This document shows positions 24,107 to 34,604 of a stretch of DNA of 64,000 nucleotides, piece by piece. The translations under genes and the position numbers were made by a program. The notes under the pieces are model-generated. The model was not told the origin of the DNA and did no database searches. It saw only the letters and a program-made list of their open reading frames with translations. How positions within the stretch are numbered: the stretch's first letter is position 1; every line of letters starts with the position of its first letter. The DNA is from Marsupella aquatica (Eukaryota; Marchantiophyta), in the NCBI GenBank assembly GCA_973895155.1, contig OZ316898.1:15624001-15688000 (forward strand). Direction: 5' to 3'.

Positions 24107-24169
24107 CATTTTGGCCAGCGCCAGGCGCTAATCTTGTATATCATTCATTTTGGCCAGCGCCAGGCGCTA
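24107..24169. repeat. Tandemly duplicated palindrome in intron 3 of copy A
   Basis: The word TTTTGGCCAGCGCCAGGCG occurs twice, 39 bp apart, giving perfect AGCGCCAGGCGCTA cores at 24117-24130 and 24156-24169. Both lie in the intron 24092-24216. Confidence 0.9.
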
Positions 24170-25331
24170 ATCTATGTCTTTTTGTTTCATGACCTTACTA
24201 TTCTATTGTTTTGTAGATCTTCACGTTGCGATTGGATATATTCGATCGGGTTTTGAGAAAATCAACAATACCGAAAGATCCCAAGTTCCGTCCATTGTCT
24301 CCTTCCGAAGATCCTTCAATTACAAATCTGATAGGACTTTCGTCTTTAAAGTTGGATCCAATGCCAGAACTTGTGGCTTGTGGAAACGGGCGGCTCACAG
24401 TTGGTTTTATGCAGTCCGTTATAGAGATCATCTCCTGTCCAGGGGATATTGTGATTGACTGGACCTGTTGCTCAGGAAGCTCATTCGTGGCGAGAGACTA
24501 TTGTGGTAGATTTGTTGTTGGGGTGGAAGGGCGAACAGAGTTTGTCACGGCTTCAAAGTGTACCTTAGCTGACCTTTTGGAGCCAAAGTCAACTTTGACT
24601 CCAGAGAAGAGATTGTCAAGGAAAGGGAAAGAGAAGTTGGACAGAGTACGATCAATTTTGAACTTTGGTTCCGAAGAGAGCGAGTCAGATGTTGCTGGGG
24701 AATCTGATGAGGAAGAGATTCCAATTGTCAATCTAGGAGACGACGAGGCAAAGAAAACAAATCCCTCGGGATCAAAATGTGATTCCAAGGATGAGGAGTC
24801 TTCTGAGTAATGCTCGTAAGCTCACTCCAAATGTATGACTATTTTCAACAACATATTTTTGGTAAACTTAGTGTTTGTTTTAATATGGATGAAACTTTCA
24901 GGTCGGAGTGGAATACATGGAGAAGGTTTGAACTCCAGAAAATGATCGCTGAAGCTATGGAGATTACACCAGAAAAACCATTTATTCTCCCATCCTATGC
25001 TGAGAAAGCCGCCAGAAAAGTAGAGAGGTCTCGGACATTATCTTGGGAAACAAAAGGTCTGAGACTTAGAAGAGGTTCTGATAGGAAGTTTTTGGTGAAC
25101 AAATTTATGGATGACATGTGCCGGAGTGAGTTTGTGGATGACGAGGCGGAGTCAACCGATAGATCCGATAGTAGTGAGACAGAGTCATCTAAGTAGATAA
25201 GTTATGAGAACCCCATTTGTATAATTTCCATCGTATAAAAATGTTCAAACATGAACAAATATTTGTAGTCAAATTGGTATATTATGTTCACAAGTGAGCT
25301 TGGAGAAATATGAAAGTTCAATATTTCACTT

Positions 25332-26861
25332 TAGCGCCTAGCTTCATGCCAGAGACTATTGCAAAAAACTTGGATTCAGATTCTTTTGGGGACATGCTCT
25401 GGGTGACTCGTATTTGTATAGCGTCTGGCATTAACCAAATAACATGTTTTCGGAATTTTCAAGGAACAAAAATGATATGGAAATGATTTTGTTTTTGATA
25501 GCACCAGGCGTTAGCCAATAATATGCCTTCCGGAATGAGTATTACCGTTGAAGTTTTTTTTGGTTAAGTGAAATGAACGTTAGCACCCGTTGGGGCGATA
25601 TTCCCCGTCGGTCCATTCTCATGCGTTGGTTTGGTCATATGTCCGTTGAATCCAAAAAACGACAATCCTTTGAGGGGGCATACATTCGACTAAGCCCTCC
25701 AAACGAGTTTCATTCCAGATGTTCACACTGTGGTCGTGTGGTTTGGAAAGTATACTTTGCGCTTGAAGGTTGTTTCTTGCGTTACAAGCTTGAGTAACCC
25801 CGATCAAAGTAACCGTCAGTGGACGATATGGAGCGTCCTGTGTCAATGTCGATAACGTTGTGTGGCCCCAAAGAGAAGTGCCAGCGTTGGAGGAGCAGCA
25901 GACCGATCAGACGGTCAACTTCAGGTCGATTGCAGACACCGAGAGCCGCGTGACCGAGACTTCCGACATAAGGAATCATCTCCAGCTGCCTGGGGACGAG
26001 GGTATGAGCCCGGGTGAACGGAACATTCCTTGGCTTCCTGATTCCGAGGCCATTTCAGGAGAGATTCTCAATTCATTATCCAACTCCTAAACATCCTTCA
26101 TCGAATGTCTTCTAGGATGTGGAAATTCAGTCTGCCAAATTTCTTGGTCGTATCAATTTCTATGATACAAACCTTCCTGAGTCTTCATCGCGCCCTTCAC
26201 GAAGGCTTCCTAGTGCGCGGTACGTTGCAACTCAAACATTTGGCTTTCGAGAGAAGCCAAAATGCAAGAAGGCAGGGCTCAACGGCGAATGTGAATCTAC
26301 GTTTGATCCGGGATCATCCTAGGATCATGGTGGTCATGGTCTTGGGTAGCGCCTGGCGCTACTCATTTCATGGAGGAGACCCTTACCCGGTTCGTAGTTT
26401 GGAATCGGAGGAGGTGCACTTGGTGCTTCGTTTTGGGGTTAGGTTAGGCTTGTGAATGGGTTATTTCACCTAGGATTACTCTGTTAGAATGAGGTTGACT
26501 ACAGTTTGTAGGGCTCAATGACGGATTTGGGTCTTTTTCTGATCCGGCATTCTTGAATAGAATTGTGTGGTTAGACTTTTAGGCCTTCCGGAGATCCTTG
26601 TTTCGCTGATGTGATCTATGATGCGGTGAATAATTTTGAATCGGTGGAGGTGGACTTTAGGCTCCTCATTTTGGAATTTTGTATTGTGCTTCATTAGTAG
26701 AAGCGTGTATACACAATGTTTTGATTTAGTAAAAATCATTTTGGCTTGAGTTTTGTTAACTGGTATCATTACGTTTTTCATTTTTGGGTAGCGCTTGGTG
26801 CTATGATGTTTCATGGTTGTGTTTCATTACGGTATTCAGTTTTGGGTAGCGCCTGGCGCTA
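25332..26861. repeat. Palindrome cluster in the right part of copy A
   Basis: Copies lie at about 25332, 25419, 25499, 26347, 26789 and 26847. Those at 26347 and 26847 are perfect; the others carry transition changes such as GCGCC to GCACC or GCGTC. Confidence 0.8.
25830..26321 (+). pseudogene. Third transposon ORF, copy A (unknown function)
   Basis: Downstream of the methyltransferase gene and on the same strand lies a region whose translation matches copy B (47226-47690, also downstream of and co-oriented with its methyltransferase). Shared blocks are 'PGDEGMSPGERNIPW' (25990-26034 region; B has 'PDEGISPRERNIPW') and 'GRINFYDTNLPES' (about 26143-26185; B has 'GRVDFQDTNLLEA'). The two blocks are in different frames here, with stops between them. 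No known domain was recognised. Conservation of sequence, order and strand suggests a real third gene. Confidence 0.55.
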
Positions 26862-27029
26862 TGATGTTTTCACGTTTGAGTCGATCGCTATGTTTGGAAC
26901 CCTGGATGATTAAAAGTGAACATTGCTTTGGATTTTGAGAGTTTTTACCCATTAACTAGCCGGGTTATTCATGGAATATTCTCTTTGCACATGTTATTTT
27001 GGGATATATTGTTGACGTTTTGGTTGAAT

Positions 27030-27098
27030 TATTTTCCTGTTTCCTTTTTGCTGTTTCCTGTTTGGATTTTCCTGTTTCCTGGCATGGTGTTGATACCC
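27030..27098 (-). repeat. Right terminal repeat of copy A
   Basis: Three runs of TTTCCTGTTTCCT-like sequence lead to an outermost end reading GGGTATCAACACCATGCC inward on the minus strand. It aligns with the MITE ends (GGGTATTTACAAACGACAG at 63750 and AGGCATCACCACCGAGACAG at 56874). Confidence 0.6.
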
Positions 27099-27447
27099 GG
27101 TTTCTGGGCGCTTGACAAGGTTAGACTCTATCAATCATTGTGTTAGTTGTTTAATGTTGGGGTAGTTGCATCTCAATTCAATCCAATACACAACTCTTTT
27201 AGAAGTGCTGTAACTTGAGTCATTAATATACCGATAATGCATAAAAGCACACCAAACAAACAGTTCAAAGGAACGGGAAATAACATCTTGGACACAATCT
27301 TGTTCATGAAAATCATGTACATGGAAACCATCTATCTGCTTAGAGCATATTTTCCGCACGACAGGATCAACACAGTATTTTCATCAGCATGGGGTCTCAA
27401 CTGAAACAAAATGTTGCCTACTGCCCATACATCTCTAAGTGGATTCT

Positions 27448-30400
27448 ATATTCCGAAAGCTTCCTTGCACTTTAGTTTAAACTCTGCTTCTGTGATCAAA
27501 TCCAATGTCCTTTGCTTCTCCAAAAGCACAACTTTGGCCATAATGCTCCTAGCCTTTGATTCAACTGATCTAGAATCAACCACCTGTTGTCTATCTGACT
27601 TCATGCTCTTGAACTCAGTCAACATCTCAACAATACTTTTGCCGGCACGTTTGAGACTGTCCTTCTTGGTGAGGGGCTTGGAGTCGCGGAACTTGACTAC
27701 CTTAACACTTAGCTCCGGCGTTGCTGACTCTGACGCCGAGCCCCCTTATAGTCCAGGCCTGGATAGGCCATCCGGGGAGGACTTAGCATGAGGAGACTTG
27801 TGGGCAATGAGATGTGGCACTAGCGAAGGCAAGGAGCCAAGCTGGTGACACACACTAAAGACTTAAGCAAGCTGGTCGGGTCAAGGGGAAAGGGGCCGGA
27901 CTCAAGGTTGACCATCCGGGCCCCCGGATGGACTTTGAGTTTTGAGGGGCTTGAGTGCAAGCTCCTCTTGGGCCCAAGGCCAATGGAGTTGAAGCCATGG
28001 GCAACGGATGCTTGGGGCGTGAGTTATGGGTTTGGCAGATCGGGGACCCTGAACGGCAATGAGACCTGAGGGCCTTGGCATGAGCATTGGGTTGGCCCAA
28101 TCACAACGGGCTAAGGCACTCCGCTTGCGGACGCCTAACGAGAAAGTTATGGGCGTTGCCAGTTAGTGGCTGGGAGTATGAGCGATAGGTTTTGGGTTGG
28201 AGGCCAAATGTTTAGGGACCAAAGTTGGTCCGGGGGTGGCAGGTCTCCAAAAGCATATGTGAGGGGAGTGGTGTCTCCCTAGGGCCAAGGGCGAGCCAAA
28301 GTCGTGAGCTGCGGCGGTCGCGACACTAAGGGAAAGCGCCAAACAGAAAGGGCGATATCTTCCCAACGGGAAGTCCCTTGGAGGACTTATTGGGTGCGTT
28401 GGAAAGCTCTCAAGGAGGGCTACGTTATCTTGAGATTAGATGGGTCTAGGGGCACCATGGGTTCTAGAGGTTTGCGGGTGATAGCTCATCCACTTATCAA
28501 ATCCTACCAAACAGCAACCAAGCTGCGTTCACTCTCCCAAGGGGGCTTGCATTGGGGAGGCAAGGCCAAGTAGGCGTGAAGGTTGAGTTCCAAGGGTGCT
28601 CGGCCCCTAGACCATCAGTGGGGCAAACCGAGAGTTGGTTGCTAGAGTCGGGGCCATTTTGGTCCCGACGTGTTGCGACAAGCTTTAGGACAAGCTACGC
28701 TATTTGGGCCATGAGCATGTCCTAGGGTCAGGGTGGTCAATTGGTGATGGATAGGTACAAGGGGGAACCCGGGCCGTGCCCAAGGAAGGAGCTATTCTGG
28801 ACAAACAGTGGACGTGGGTTCTGGTTCCGGCTTATGGCATCGGGAGGACCTATTGCTGACCTATTTACCAACCTCTGTTGAGCTTGAGTTAGGATGCTAG
28901 ACTTGGCGAGTTCTAGGTCTTGAAGAGTTACTTACCGAGGTACTTGGTTGCTTGTGTAGACAGTGAGGACCGTTGAGTAGCGGTCGTGTTGGAGAGCAAG
29001 TGCGGCTTCGTATGGGAGGGGCCATAGATGGTGCAAGGGGCACTAAGTTGCTTGCTCGAGGTATTCTGTGGAGGAGTTCGGGCACCAGGGGCACTAAGGC
29101 GTGAGTGCTGGGATTGGTGAGGGTGTTGGGTGGCAAGGTCCACCACTCTTGGGCAAGGCTGGATCATTGCAGGCTGTTGCTACAAGGGGCCGAGGTGGAG
29201 CAACAAATCCTGATCCTTCTTGATTGGTGACTTGGCTGTTACCATGCATTGCCTGATTTTCAGAATACTTCGAGCCTTCCATGATGGCGTTTCCATGAGC
29301 TTTTTCATAAGTGTGGTGTCCTGTAATGTAGCTCCTACGCCTTCCTCAGGATTATTCACCCTAGACTTCATATCTTTAACGTTGTTTCTTAGTTGCTCCT
29401 TCAGGGTCTCCTCTTCAAATGGTGAATTAGGAAACTCCTTCCTGTAATCCAAATAAACGTTGCCCCATACTTTCTTTGGAACGAGCTGCTTTGTTTTTTG
29501 CTTTTTGCCCTGGCTGAATTTCTGACAATGGTTCCAATACGCCTGCACCAGAGTTCCTATGTGATTATTATGCACCACTTGTCTCCCTTCACTTTCTTCT
29601 TTGACTTTTGCTTCCCATCGTCATGGTGCTTGTGATGTTGCTTCTTGTGGCCTTTACACTGCACCTCCTCAACATTAGCACTACTAGAGCTACCAAAGTC
29701 AGAACTGGAATCCATCGAGCTAGACTGCTTTGTATTCCCACTATTGCTACTACTGTCAGAGCTCAACATAACCTGCTGAGGGCTCTCGTAAACTATATTC
29801 CCAGCTCCTGCCTTCAACGATTCTGGTCGGGCTATTGGAGAGAAATCTTCTGCAGAATCCCTATCTTCGATTGATTGCTTCTCAAAAATCTTCAGTTTCT
29901 CATTCCAAAAATCCATTGAACATACACAGTAGCCAATCAAGAATGACATGACAAGATCTCACTGCACACCAATCTCTATTAGGTGCATAATTAGCAATCA
30001 AATGAACGAATCCTAGAAGTGGTTCTTGATAGAAATGCGCAGAGCATAGCGTGACCACTAGAGAATCAAATAACTTAAATTAATAGAAGAAATGCGCAGA
30101 GCACAGCCTGACTAGAATGATAATCAAATAGCTGAAATGAAGTTGTACCATTCCGATTGTCTTCCATCCGCGATGCAGACCCCTTCTCTATGAGCTTCTC
30201 TAATGCCTGGTATTCCCTTAATCTTTCTCGGCCATCAATCTTTTGAAGAACTAGTACAGGGGTGTTCGCCCCTACTGCTGGGCTCGCGTAGCATGAAGGT
30301 CGAACTGCTCTGGCTTTCTTGCGCAAGCAAATAGCAGAAACTAAATCCTTCTTTCCTACCGCGCCAGATCCTCCCTTCTCCGCGCCCTCCATTCTTGATT

Positions 30401-30461
30401 CACCAAGGGGTATTGATCGCGATCGGAGCTGCTTCTCTGCCATGTTTGCCACTGACTCCAT
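27448..30461 (-). CDS. Putative Myb/SANT-like (trihelix-type) protein gene
   Basis: A minus-strand multi-exon gene. Exon 1 is 30461-30149, ending at a GT donor. Exon 2 starts at 29957 after GCAGTGAG and joins in phase ('DLVMSFLIGYC'); it holds a Ser/Asp-rich stretch and a His/Lys-rich tail. Next comes a segment (about 29578-29190) with 'HIGTLVQAYWNHCQKF', 'VPKKVWGNVYLDYRKEF' and 'LKEQLRNNVKDMKSRV', which resembles a Myb/SANT-like three-helix DNA-binding domain. A final exon (about 27790-27448) encodes a charged helix ending 'LDLITEAEFKLKCKEAFGI'. The frame shifts by one between exon 2 and the Myb-like part near 29580, so the gene may be damaged or have an unseen junction. The region 27800-29180 is a GC-richer presumed intron. 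Confidence 0.45.
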
Positions 30462-31133
30462 GGCCAGTGAGTGTGAGTGACTGAGTTAAGTTCAATGTCT
30501 GCCCGCGCATTTTGCCTTCCGACTTCCCAGCTTGTCGAAAATGAATTCGGGACGGGAAAGTGTTTTTGAGCGTTACCCTTAAGAAAAACTTATCATCCTG
30601 TTTTCGTTCGCTTTGTAATGGAAACGCTTAACCGGAGTTCCGCTTCTACCTGCTCATCCGTAGTTAACTTTAACCCTAGGCGAGTAGCCCCAATATTTGT
30701 CACTTTACAAATTCTCTAATGTGTGCTGATTTATACACTCATTCGTGCTCGTAAGATTACAATAGTCTCACAACCCTGACTGACTTTGGTAGGGTTTCTA
30801 TAAAGTACGGCAGTTGAGTTGTGATGTCGTCTCTACTAGAGTGTGTCTAAATCCGCTAAAATAATGGGCCTGTCGTCTCAATTCTCGATGCAACGCTTCG
30901 GTCCAGGAATCCAGTGTGCGTGCAAGTATCGATGAAGTCATCACACATTTGGCAGGTGGTATAGATCATGGCGCCCGGACGAATCATGCGAGAGGACTGC
31001 TGAATCTGCATCTGGGATTGGGAGACAGGTAGGTACGGTAGGAATGCAGGCAGAAATTGCGATTGAAGGGTTTGGATCGTAAAACCCTAAATCTTAGACT
31101 TCAGACTAGGTGAGAGAGAGACCGGGGCGGGAG
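30462..31133. promoter_or_regulatory. Shared upstream region of two divergent host genes
   Basis: About 670 bp between the minus-strand Myb-like gene and the plus-strand LYR-protein gene. AAAACCCTAA at 31081-31090 is a plant telo-box, often found upstream of ribosomal and mitochondrial protein genes. No clear TATA element was seen. Confidence 0.45.
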
Positions 31134-31377
31134 ATGGCTACGGGGAACGAGGTCCTGTCGCTGTTTCGATCGCTGCTGCGAGTTCGGAGGCAGGCATTTG
31201 CGGGGGACGAGGTGATGGAGGTGGCAGCTGCGGCACAAATTCGACATATGTTTGAGGTGAATCGGCATGTCTCTGACCCCAAGGTCCTCCGACAGTGCAT
31301 TGCGCAGGCTCGGGAGGCTGTGGATTTCATATCTTTGAATGTGGTTCAAGCCAAGCTTAACGAGCGTGGCAATTATG
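31134..31377 (+). CDS. LYR-motif protein, MZM1/LYRM7-like, first exon
   Basis: ATG at 31134 opens an 81-codon exon ending at a GTACGT donor (phase 1). The product begins 'MATGNEVLSLFRSLLRVRR' with the LYR-type helix (here LFR...LLR), followed by 'QAFAGD' and a three-helix pattern ending 'ISLNVVQAKLNERGNYG'. This fits the small mitochondrial matrix proteins of the LYRM7/MZM1 group, which stabilise the Rieske iron-sulfur protein during complex III assembly; plant members are about 100 residues. The last few codons must lie in a downstream exon that could not be fixed. One in-frame candidate near 32720 ('EITDEGYIL' then stop) lacks a good AG acceptor. Confidence 0.65.
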
Positions 31378-33983
31378 GTACGTAATCTGGCCTTTTTTAA
31401 TTTCCGAGCGCACCTAGCCCGAATGTACGTGAGTTCGTCTTGTCAGTGAACTTCTTCAGGTCGAACAGACTTTCGGAACTCTAGCCATTAACTAATCATT
31501 AGCCGAAAGAATTAAGCGGTTCATGATTAGTTGAATCCTTTGGCAACGGAATATCCGCCTCCAACCATTCATACACTTAGCCAACCTACCTGTCCATTGA
31601 GAATGTCTAGATTCCCTCAGTGGGTCTTAATGCGGTCTGTTTTTCTCAATTAGGGTTATCTTGAAACTTTGTCCATGCGGTGGAGTGATAGCAATCCACA
31701 ACCTGCCACGGCTCTCTGTCACGGCTTTAAGTGGATAATGCAGTTCGTAGTGCGACGTTGGAACTTCTCTCTGTTACACATTTCGGAACTTAGGTGAGCA
31801 ACGTTTGGTTGTCATTCGCTTGGTGTACCTAGCCTGTTTGGTTTAGGCAGCCATGGTAGTGTTGCCTAATATGCTGCAAGTCTGACCCGATCGAGGACCC
31901 TTGGACAGTTCGGTGTGATCTTGCCAATCAATCTACTTCGCAGCCAGGAGAGAAAATTTGTGACCTTATTTCATGGATGGATGTCTTGGAAATGTGGGTG
32001 GAAAGCTTTAGTTTTTCGCAAAATTCTTCATGATTATGTAACTATTTATGCTTAATCACCACGAGCATCGTTGAAACACGATTCTGTATCCCTACCGGAA
32101 TGGGTAAAGCTGATAAATAGCCAAAGTAGTTATAAATCCCTTAGGCCCACCTGTGCACATTGTTCCTGACAATAATCTTTAATACGAGGCGAACTGCTCT
32201 AGAAACAGATCGTTAACACCTTTTTGCATACTGTAATTGACAGATTTTCTATCGTTTGAAAACAGCTTAGAAAAAGTGTCAGTGGAGGTAGGGGCGACGG
32301 TATGTGTGGCAGATTGATGCTGATTCACTTAGCCCTTAACGCGAAGTATTATGGTACTTATGAGATATGTATGCCTACAAAACTTTATGCAGAGATGAAG
32401 TTTGACCCGAGACATGCGGGGGAATCCTTGGAACAAGTTGTCCCCAAGCAAACACCCGGGAAGGTCTCCACATCGTGAAGGGTAGAATGAAGAAAAAGTT
32501 TTGACGTTACTGTGCATGCAAATATCGCTGCCTGGAAATTCAGAATTTGGAGGAACATAATATCTTATAACAGGGATTGAACGGCTTACTTTGAACAATT
32601 CGTATTATTGCCATTATGAAAGCTGGAATACTCTGGCGGTACTTCAGACCTCTTCTAGAATTTAATTGGCGTCTTTTTTCATAAAGGTCCAAATTGTTGA
32701 CATTTACTGATACAGATTGAGATTACAGACGAAGGTTATATATTGTAATCTGTACAAGTATTCTTCGTGTCCTGGTCTAATTTCAACTGGAACTCCATCA
32801 GTGAGAAACTCCAGCTACCTCTGCATCTGTAACACAAGTGGCCACAACATCTATGGAGACTTTTGAGATGATTCCGAAGACGAAGTGTGACCCTACCAGA
32901 GATTCTATGGCCTCAGAGGGAGAAGACAAGTCTTTACAATAGAACCTGCAAACATATTCTTGAGGGATGTGAGGGATCTAGGCACGCTATAGTGTTTTGC
33001 CTGTCATTTGGTCTGTGAGTGTCACCTTTCATCTGTGGCAGGGAGGACCAGAGGGGTCTCTGTGCGGGGAGAGTCAAAGTGCAAAAAGTGGGTTGTAGAC
33101 AGGCAATAATTATGTGTCTGGCATTCGGTCTGTGTGTATGTTATTCCATCTGTGTGCAAGGAGGAACAAAGGGGTCTCTGTGCATGTGCATGGGAAACAA
33201 AGGATGACAAGAAATGGCCAGGCAAAAGTGAGACTGCCAGTACCCTTTTGCCAGTACCCTTTTGTTTGGTGCAGGGAGAACGAAACAAAAGGGTGACAGT
33301 GAAATGGGAAACTGCCTGGATATGGAAGCCAAAGCCTCCAGAAATGTTTAAAGGCATAGTACATCAGGAATCCAAACATTTCCTGCATATGATGGTAACA
33401 GCCTGGACTTGGTCACACTATTAACGATGTGTATGAAGAGATCTTTCTTCCTGATTGGTTGAGATCCCAGCTTGTGTCAAAATACTATTGTGCTCATGGT
33501 GGCATCAGGTCGTCCGAGAAAACTGTCATGCAATGGTCTTGCACAACGCACTTCAATGTAACTCCCTCACGTAGTCGGGCTAGTTTCATTTTGGCGGTTG
33601 ATGTATAATTGAATGCATGTACGTTCTTGGGCGAACTTCAGTCTTCTCTATAATTTAAGGTTGCTGGATTAGTTATTAGTCAAGGCCACTTCAAAAGTGT
33701 ACCCTTGTTTGTTACTTATGAGGCGAAATGTATGCCTTAACACGACTAACGTATTAAGCAAGTAAACTCGAGAAATGGTATGATGTTCAGAACGTGCATA
33801 CCACATGCATTTCTGCTGGCTAAGTAAATTACGAATGAATTCCCTCAATTAAGGACCTGCCTCTGAACAAGAAAAGTTGACGTGGGCCCCCTCCATACTA
33901 AATACTATCAGGATTGTGTAATAAAGGAACCATAGCTTCAAAGAGAGTTGACTGGGGTTGGCGACAACGACAACGACAACTGT
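31378..33983. other. Presumed intron and intergenic region with a local duplication
   Basis: No convincing coding region. A segment of about 59 bp beginning TGGTCTGTGAGTGTCA (about 33008-33066) is repeated in diverged form at about 33126-33184, both ending GGGGTCTCTGTGC. Short overlapping ORFs here appear random. Confidence 0.4.
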
Positions 33984-34400
33984 TTACAGGCCTGCCCTTC
34001 TCTCGTAGTTGACAGGATTAAGAGAACCATCTCTAGAGAACCTAGTGCTCAAGCTGTTAAAACACTCCATTTGAATAGGGTCAAGACGCTTTTCTCCGGT
34101 TCCAAATCGCCTCGTGGAAATGCAATCAATTGACCGTCCTGCAAGAAAGGAAACGGGGACACTTGAGAAAACAAATAGAATAATAGTTGAACTTATGTGC
34201 ATAACCGGCAAAGCTACTCGAAGATATTTTGCTGGGATCTGCGTACCTTGTCAGGGTCGACATCTCGAGTGACACCATTGATCACGTCTATATCAGTAGG
34301 CCGAAACTCATCATTGAAGCTTAAGCTCCTCAATGTCAAAATGTCCGCTTTCATCTCTATCGAAGTAATTTAATGATTGCCACATAAATGTTGAGGTGAA
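33984..34400 (-). pseudogene. CDPK C-terminal remnant downstream of the intact CDPK
   Basis: Minus-strand translation gives an EF-hand piece 'FDRDESGHFDIEELKL' (about 34370-34320) and, after a likely GTACGC donor near 34247, a CDPK-like tail 'ECFNSLSTRFSRDGSLNP' (34090-34030). The intact kinase just upstream ends with '[19 protein letters not shown]', so this is a paralogous copy of its 3' end. A stop falls inside the EF-hand region and the kinase domain is absent. An exon junction here contrasts with the intronless neighbour. Confidence 0.6.
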
Positions 34401-34604
34401 CAACTCGTCTCTAGCACTGCAGCATCGTGTCTGATAGATCGCGACTTAGATCACCCCTGTACAGCTTGGCATCAATGTACTCTATGGCAGGCCTAACGGA
34501 TCTGAACTTGATTACGTTGTACGAAGGCTCTCGTGAAAGTTCACTGTTCATGATGCAAGAATATGGATGTAACGAACGACAGAAAGTGTCTGAAAACAGA
34601 AAAA

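Larger units (their letters stand above)
21091..25196 (+). pseudogene. ParB-methyltransferase gene of the transposon, copy A
   Basis: Five exons inferred from splice consensus and copies 1 and B: 21091-21800, 21930-23275, 23374-24091, 24217-24806 and 24902-25196, coding for roughly 1200 residues. Exon 1 has a ParB/sulfiredoxin-like core with 'KMFYVFDGNHRLFSW'. Exon 2 is a long conserved segment of unknown function ('LDPKLRSTLLVAHCTPELRK'). Exon 3 has a Lys-rich linker and the first half of a methyltransferase fold in which the catalytic DPPY is replaced by YLPTG. Exon 4 has motif I ('DWTCCSGSS') and an acidic tail. Exon 5 is a Ser/Asp-rich C-terminus. Damage: TAG just after intron 1, TGA at about 22228 (Arg in B) and a frameshift near 23805. 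An in-frame ATG also exists at 20983. Confidence 0.75.
18774..27098. mobile_element. Large MULE-type transposon, copy A (left end truncated)
   Basis: Gene order is transposase (minus, N-terminal part only), divergent promoter region with eight palindromes, ParB-methyltransferase gene (plus), third ORF (plus), then a non-coding tail with more palindromes. The right end matches the family: the sequence CCTGTTTCCTGGCATGGTG leads to TTGATACCC at 27090-27098, close to the ends of the MITEs. The bases after it are GGTTTCTGG. The left end is missing: the transposase stops making sense at about 18774, so no target duplication could be tested. Confidence 0.75.

Noticed and set aside
21091-25196. Bacterial contamination as the source of the ParB-methyltransferase
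   Set aside because: Four GT-AG introns with shared positions in three copies, linked to a eukaryotic MULE transposase and terminal repeats.
27845-28573. Several ORFs on both strands
   Set aside because: GC-rich presumed intron of the Myb-like gene; open frames overlap on both strands with no conserved motif.
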